Below are positions 5,813-8,908 of a DNA stretch of 8,908 bases, piece after piece (position 1 is the stretch's first letter; each line of letters starts with the position of its first letter). A program made the position numbers and the translations under genes. The stretch lies in NCBI GenBank assembly GCA_026914095.1, contig JAPPIY010000335.1:1-8908 (forward strand), given 5' to 3'. The notes under the pieces are model-generated. The model did not search any database and had not been told where the DNA came from. It saw only the letters and a list, made by a program, of their open reading frames with translations. Source of the DNA: Oligoflexia bacterium (GTDB lineage Bacteria; Bdellovibrionota; Bdellovibrionia; Bdellovibrionales; UBA1609).

Positions 5813-6943
5813 ATGAAGCTTTTAATAAATAACAATCGTGTGGATTGGGAAAGCTCTAAGAGCCACTATTTCTTTAATCCCAGACATCCCGAATCCCACA
5901 ATTTGAAAAAACTCGCCAAACAGCTTCCTTGCTTTAAGTCTCATATTTATCTTTTCACTTCTAATTATGGGAAAATTTGCCTTCTTTCAAAACAGGCTTT
6001 TTTAGAATCGGCTCAGGCGGTGAATAAACACCTTCAAGTTAAAGAAAAAGATGTCTGGCTGATTGGTCTGCCTTTATTTCATGTCGCGGGTTTATCTATT
6101 TTAGCCCGCCAGTTTTGCGCAGGCTTTTCTGTTATAAAAAGCTCAAACTCATGGAATCCTAAAAGCTTTAAAAAAGAGTTATCAGAAAAAAAAGTGAGTC
6201 TTTGCTCTTTAGTCCCCTCTCAGCTTTATGATTTAACAGCGCAAAAGATCAGATCTCCAAAAAGCTTAAGAGCTCTTATCATTGGGGGGGATTCTCTTTC
6301 GCCTTTCCTTTATAGGCAGGCCAGAGAGTTGGGCTGGCCGGTTTTGATTTCTTATGGTTTGACAGAAACCAGCTCTCAAATCGCCTGCTCTCCTTTAAGC
6401 TCTCTAAATAAGCAATCTTATCCAAAAATGGGGCTTTTAAACCATGCGCTGGTTAAAAATAAACCGGCCCGAGTCAAGAGCGCTTGTCTTTTAACCGCTT
6501 ATTTTGATGTAGAGAAAAAGCAACTCATTCCCGCCCTAGACAGCAAGGGCTTTTTTAAATTGCCCGATCGGACGCTTTTTAAGAACAGGCAGCTTGTTTT
6601 TCTAGGGCGAAGGGAAGAGGAAATTAAAATTTTAGGGGAAAGGGTGGATTTTAAAAAGCTTTCCTTTCTTTTAGAAAAGCTGGCTCAAAACCTTAAAAAA
6701 GAGGTTTATTTATTAGCTGTTCCCGACCGGAGAAGAGGAAAAAAGCTGGTTTTAATTACAAATGGCTTTGACTTCCTAAAAATTTTTCTATTGGTTAAAA
6801 AATTTAATCAAAAAGTTTTGCCTTTTGAAAAAATTCAAGCGATTTACTCCGTTTCTCGCATTAAAAAATCTCATTTGACTAAATTTCGCCAGAAAAAGGC
6901 CCTGCAACAGCTGGCTTTTGATACGGAGGATGAAAAATCATAG
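5813..6943 (+). CDS. menE: o-Succinylbenzoate-CoA ligase MenE-like, short form with degenerate P-loop
   Basis: An acyl-adenylate-forming (ANL) enzyme expected to activate o-succinylbenzoate with ATP and attach CoA, giving the MenB substrate. Visible motifs are LPLFHVAG (86-93), IIGGDSLSP (156-164), the adenine-binding YGLTETSS (181-188), an Asp at 252 where the ribose-binding Asp is expected, GRREEEIKILGERVD (265-279) with Arg265, and a lysine-rich C-terminal segment (RIKKSHLTKFRQ, 349-360) where the adenylation lysine lies. Two things are odd. It has 376 residues against about 450 in E. coli, with little before the A3 motif. The A3 phosphate-binding loop, usually TSGTTGxPK, reads TSNYGKICLLSK (49-60), about three residues shorter and without its glycine/threonine run. 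It may be a working variant or a failing enzyme. The position after menC supports MenE. The ribosome site is weak (GACAGG). Confidence 0.85.
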   Translation: MKLLINNNRVDWESSKSHYFFNPRHPESHNLKKLAKQLPCFKSHIYLFTSNYGKICLLSKQAFLESAQAVNKHLQVKEKDVWLIGLPLFHVAGLSILARQFCAGFSVIKSSNSWNPKSFKKELSEKKVSLCSLVPSQLYDLTAQKIRSPKSLRALIIGGDSLSPFLYRQARELGWPVLISYGLTETSSQIACSPLSSLNKQSYPKMGLLNHALVKNKPARVKSACLLTAYFDVEKKQLIPALDSKGFFKLPDRTLFKNRQLVFLGRREEEIKILGERVDFKKLSFLLEKLAQNLKKEVYLLAVPDRRRGKKLVLITNGFDFLKIFLLVKKFNQKVLPFEKIQAIYSVSRIKKSHLTKFRQKKALQQLAFDTEDEKS

Positions 6944-6963
6944 AGAAAAAAATATTAAAAAGA

Positions 6964-6993
6964 TTGTCTGAATCTAAGTTTTTAAGATATAGT
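6964..6993 (+). promoter_or_regulatory. Weak candidate promoter for the pilin-like gene
   Basis: TTGTCT (6964-6969) and TATAGT (6988-6993) are 18 bases apart in the 58-base gap after menE. Each matches its consensus box at about four or five of six positions. Transcription would start near 7000, almost at the ATG (7002), giving a nearly leaderless message. The AGGGG just before that ATG is too close for a normal Shine-Dalgarno, which is consistent with leaderless initiation. No sigma-54 GG/GC pair is visible. Confidence 0.3.
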
Positions 6994-7001
6994 TATAGGG
7001 G

Positions 7002-7631
7002 ATGTCTTTTTTAAAACATAATAAAGCTTTTAGCTTAACCGAGCTTTTAACCACTGTGGGCATTGTCGGCACTTTATCTGTTGTGGGAATTAAGAGCTAC
7101 CAAAAGCAAACCAATCAAGCCAAGACAGCAGAAGCTAAAAAGTCTCTGTCTTATGTTTATGCTGCTGAGAGGAGCTTTTACAATAACTGGGGAGGCTATC
7201 ATGAGAATTTATCGGCTATAGGAGCTATTCCGGTCGGCAGTTATATTTATGATGTTGGTTTTGGCAGAAGCGCGGCTTTAGCCAGTAATTATGGGAGTCT
7301 AGGAAGTTACCCGAGAGTGGCAACAAAAAATGTGTTAGATGTTAGAGAATGCACTACTTTTAAACAGATTTGTGATGGTGACTGTTTAAGCACAATCAGG
7401 AGTAGTGTGGGCTCACCCCACGATGCTTATTTTACAGGCTCTTCCGACTGCGCAGTGCATTCATTGCGGTTATTAAAAAATTACTCAGGCACTCAAAGCG
7501 GCACAGTGAACAGCGCGGGAGCGAGTCTAAACAGCTTTACAGTCATGGCAGTGACTCAACTGAAAAAGACAGATATTTGGTCTATGAATAAAAATGCTGT
7601 TCTCAGACATGAAAACGATGGAACACAGTAA
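7002..7631 (+). CDS. Type IV pilin-like protein (prepilin)
   Basis: A 209-residue prepilin. The short positively charged leader MSFLKHNKA is followed by FSLTELLTTVGIVGTLSVVG, so cleavage by prepilin peptidase would leave Phe1 and Glu5, as in type IV pilins. The residue before the cut is Ala9 instead of the usual Gly. After the hydrophobic helix (10-30) comes an amphipathic stretch with KSYQKQTNQAKTAEAKKSL (31-49) and YVYAAERSFY (51-60), typical of PilA-like subunits, then a globular domain. Four Cys (117, 124, 128, 150) could form two disulfides. The ending DIWSMNKNAVLRH resembles the DxWT-type C-terminus of delta-proteobacterial and Bdellovibrio pilins. It would sit in the inner membrane and be assembled into a pilus or pseudopilus. 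No assembly genes lie nearby, so whether it is the major pilin, a minor pilin or a pseudopilin is open. Confidence 0.88.
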   Translation: MSFLKHNKAFSLTELLTTVGIVGTLSVVGIKSYQKQTNQAKTAEAKKSLSYVYAAERSFYNNWGGYHENLSAIGAIPVGSYIYDVGFGRSAALASNYGSLGSYPRVATKNVLDVRECTTFKQICDGDCLSTIRSSVGSPHDAYFTGSSDCAVHSLRLLKNYSGTQSGTVNSAGASLNSFTVMAVTQLKKTDIWSMNKNAVLRHENDGTQ

Positions 7632-7653
7632 GAGCTAAGTTTGAGTTGGCTCT
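7631..7653. terminator. Weak hairpin at the convergent gene ends
   Basis: AGAGCTAA (7631-7638) pairs with TTGGCTCT (7646-7653) across a 7-base loop, giving eight pairs with one G-U wobble, followed on the plus strand by TTTGTG. It starts at the last base of the pilin stop codon and lies mostly within the last codons of the antiporter gene. It could slow transcription in both directions, but the T-run is short, so the terminator call is tentative. Confidence 0.35.
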
Positions 7654-8837
7654 TTGTGATAAAAGCGTCTATAGAGAATGGGGTTGAGCACGACAGAAAA
7701 AACTCCAAATAAAATCAAGATGGAGAAAATTTTAGAATCAATATAGCCCTTTGTTAAACTTAAATTGGCTACAATGAGATCAAAGGTTCCGCGGGAGTTT
7801 AATATAAGCCCCATTTTAAGAGAATCGCTTTTGGAAAAGCCGGACAGTTTGGCTCCCAGCCAAGCGCTTAAAATTTTGACACCATAGCCTACGGCAATCA
7901 AAGCCAGTATGAAAGAAATATCTTGAAAAGCCGATCTTTGAATAATTAAACCCAAATGGGCAAAAAAAATAGGGGTGAAAAACTGTGTTGTGATGGATCG
8001 CAGGGTAAGGGACAGAGAATCAAAAAAATTAGTTCCAATAATGTCTTTATTTAAAAGCAGGCCTCCAAAAAAAGCTCCAATAATAAAGTGAAAGCCTAAA
8101 AATTCTGAAAGAGTGCTGAAAATCAAAACAAAGACCAGGCCCAAGCCAAAAACCGCTTCTTCCCCCAAGGCTTGAACCAAAGACTTGAAGGCTTTTTGAG
8201 TTCTCTGGATGTAGCGAAGCTCCGAGCGAAAAATTTTATTGACCGTCATGACAAGAAGGAAAAACAATAACATCTGCCCCCCTTTTATTAAGATCATCTT
8301 TAAATACTCTAAAATGCTGTCATTGGCATGGGATTCGGAAGAAAAGCCTAAAACCAACAAGGCCAAAATTTCAATCACAACAGCTGTTGCCATCACTCCA
8401 TGACCGGCGGGGCTGTTAATCATATTGACACTTCTTAGGAATTTAAGAGCGACAGGAATAGCAGTGATGGCAAAACAGAGTCCAATCACCACAGAGCCAA
8501 AAAAAGAGAGTTTAAAAAAAGAGCCAAAGGCCAGACCTGTCGCAAAAGGGCCAATAAAACTAATGAGGCCGCAGAGAATCGCTTTGCTTTTTAAAGAGTT
8601 TAAAAAATCTTTCAAATCAATTTCTAAGCCGGCGGAGAAGATCAATAAGAAGATTCCCAGCTCTACGATTCCATTGAGTCCGTTGGTTTCAGGATCTATG
8701 AAATTAAAAACCGCCGGACCTAAAAGGAAGCCGGCAAAAATCTCGCCAATAATGGCAAAATAACCTAAAGATTCAAATAATTTGCCTAAAATACGGGAAG
8801 CAACCAGTAAAATGAGAAGACTGGTAATAAGATACAT
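7635..8837 (-). CDS. CPA2-family cation/proton antiporter, membrane domain only
   Basis: A 400-residue integral membrane protein with about 11-13 hydrophobic segments, resembling the Kef/NapA/CHX-type monovalent cation:proton antiporters. Typical stretches are GEIFAGFLLGPAV (31-43), ELGIFLLIFSAGLEID (59-74), the unwound-helix region CFAITAIPVALKFL (121-134), FIIGAFFGGLLL (251-262), FFTPIFFAHLGL (286-297) and NSRGTFDLIVA (347-357). It stops after the membrane domain with a short charged tail, so it lacks the C-terminal RCK/TrkA-N nucleotide-binding domain of KefB and KefC. The helix that usually carries the ion-binding DD or ND pair reads ATAVVIEILAL (150-160), with Ile155-Glu156 there. It would exchange Na+ or K+ for protons in the inner membrane; the ion cannot be told. 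The ATG at 8837 has only an A-rich stretch with AAAG before it. The gene converges on the pilin gene with 3 bases between stop codons. Confidence 0.88.
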   Translation of the reverse strand: MYLITSLLILLVASRILGKLFESLGYFAIIGEIFAGFLLGPAVFNFIDPETNGLNGIVELGIFLLIFSAGLEIDLKDFLNSLKSKAILCGLISFIGPFATGLAFGSFFKLSFFGSVVIGLCFAITAIPVALKFLRSVNMINSPAGHGVMATAVVIEILALLVLGFSSESHANDSILEYLKMILIKGGQMLLFFLLVMTVNKIFRSELRYIQRTQKAFKSLVQALGEEAVFGLGLVFVLIFSTLSEFLGFHFIIGAFFGGLLLNKDIIGTNFFDSLSLTLRSITTQFFTPIFFAHLGLIIQRSAFQDISFILALIAVGYGVKILSAWLGAKLSGFSKSDSLKMGLILNSRGTFDLIVANLSLTKGYIDSKIFSILILFGVFSVVLNPILYRRFYHKEPTQT

Positions 8838-8869
8838 ATCTTTTTTTTACACTAAAAAAGCCTGGTCTG

Positions 8870-8899
8870 ACTATAATAAACTGAAAAAAAGGGATTATA
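8870..8899 (-). promoter_or_regulatory. Possible -10 elements upstream of the antiporter
   Basis: Reading towards the antiporter, an exact TATAAT occupies 8899-8894; a matching -35 would lie beyond the window edge. A second -10-like TATAGT lies at 8875-8870 without a good -35. Either would give a leader of roughly 30-50 bases. The region is AT-rich, so chance matches are likely. Confidence 0.25.
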
Positions 8900-8908
8900 T
8901 ATTTAGCG

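Noticed and set aside
8425..8763. Plus-strand 112-codon frame opposite the antiporter, rich in Lys and Pro.
   Set aside because: It is the complement of the antiporter's hydrophobic codons, a common artefact; no ribosome site.
1..8908. tRNA, rRNA, CRISPR array, transposase or integrase genes.
   Set aside because: Scanned by eye on both strands; no cloverleaf, repeat-spacer pattern or transposase/integrase motif was found.

Overview
The window reads as a piece of chromosome from an AT-rich, Gram-negative-type bacterium. It uses the standard code (TGA acts as stop) and has some TTG and GTG starts. The prepilin leader followed by a PilA-like body, together with a classical menaquinone (men) gene set, reminds me most of Bdellovibrionota-type predatory or related bacteria. 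That placement is recall from protein style, not a search, and I hold it at moderate to low confidence.

Layout. (1) Bases 1-69 hold no gene I can support. (2) 70-1269, minus strand: an AAA+ ATPase of the Orc1/Cdc6-like type with a C-terminal winged-helix-like domain and its own promoter at 1324-1350. It looks like accessory or acquired DNA. (3) 1270-1774 is a 505-base stretch with no intact gene. It holds that promoter, a broken minus-strand gene relic at 1430-1677, and a 34-bp-arm inverted repeat at 1679-1754. I see nothing in about 1351-1429 beyond AT-rich sequence. (4) 1775-6943, plus strand: a tightly packed run of rsmE (16S rRNA U1498 methyltransferase), a small unknown ORF, menB, menA, menC, a second small unknown ORF, and menE. 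(5) 7002-7631, plus strand: a type IV pilin-like protein. (6) 7635-8837, minus strand: a CPA2-type cation/proton antiporter membrane domain, converging on the pilin gene with only 3 bases between the stop codons.

How the genes work together. MenC makes o-succinylbenzoate (OSB), MenE activates it to OSB-CoA, MenB closes the ring to DHNA-CoA, and MenA prenylates DHNA at the membrane to give demethylmenaquinone. MenF, MenD, MenH, a DHNA-CoA thioesterase and the final methylase (MenG/UbiE) are not in the window and would have to lie elsewhere. RsmE, the pilin and the antiporter have no obvious role in this pathway; rsmE is probably only co-transcribed with it.

Most worth a second look: the long inverted repeat touching a dead gene; the 7-mer AAAAGCT/AGCTTTT, which I counted 25 times in the window but never between about 33 and 1680; a MenE whose ATP-gripping loop is degenerate; two small ORFs embedded in the men run with good translational signals; a MenA with an extra N-terminal membrane segment; and an antiporter whose usual DD/ND pair reads Ile-Glu.
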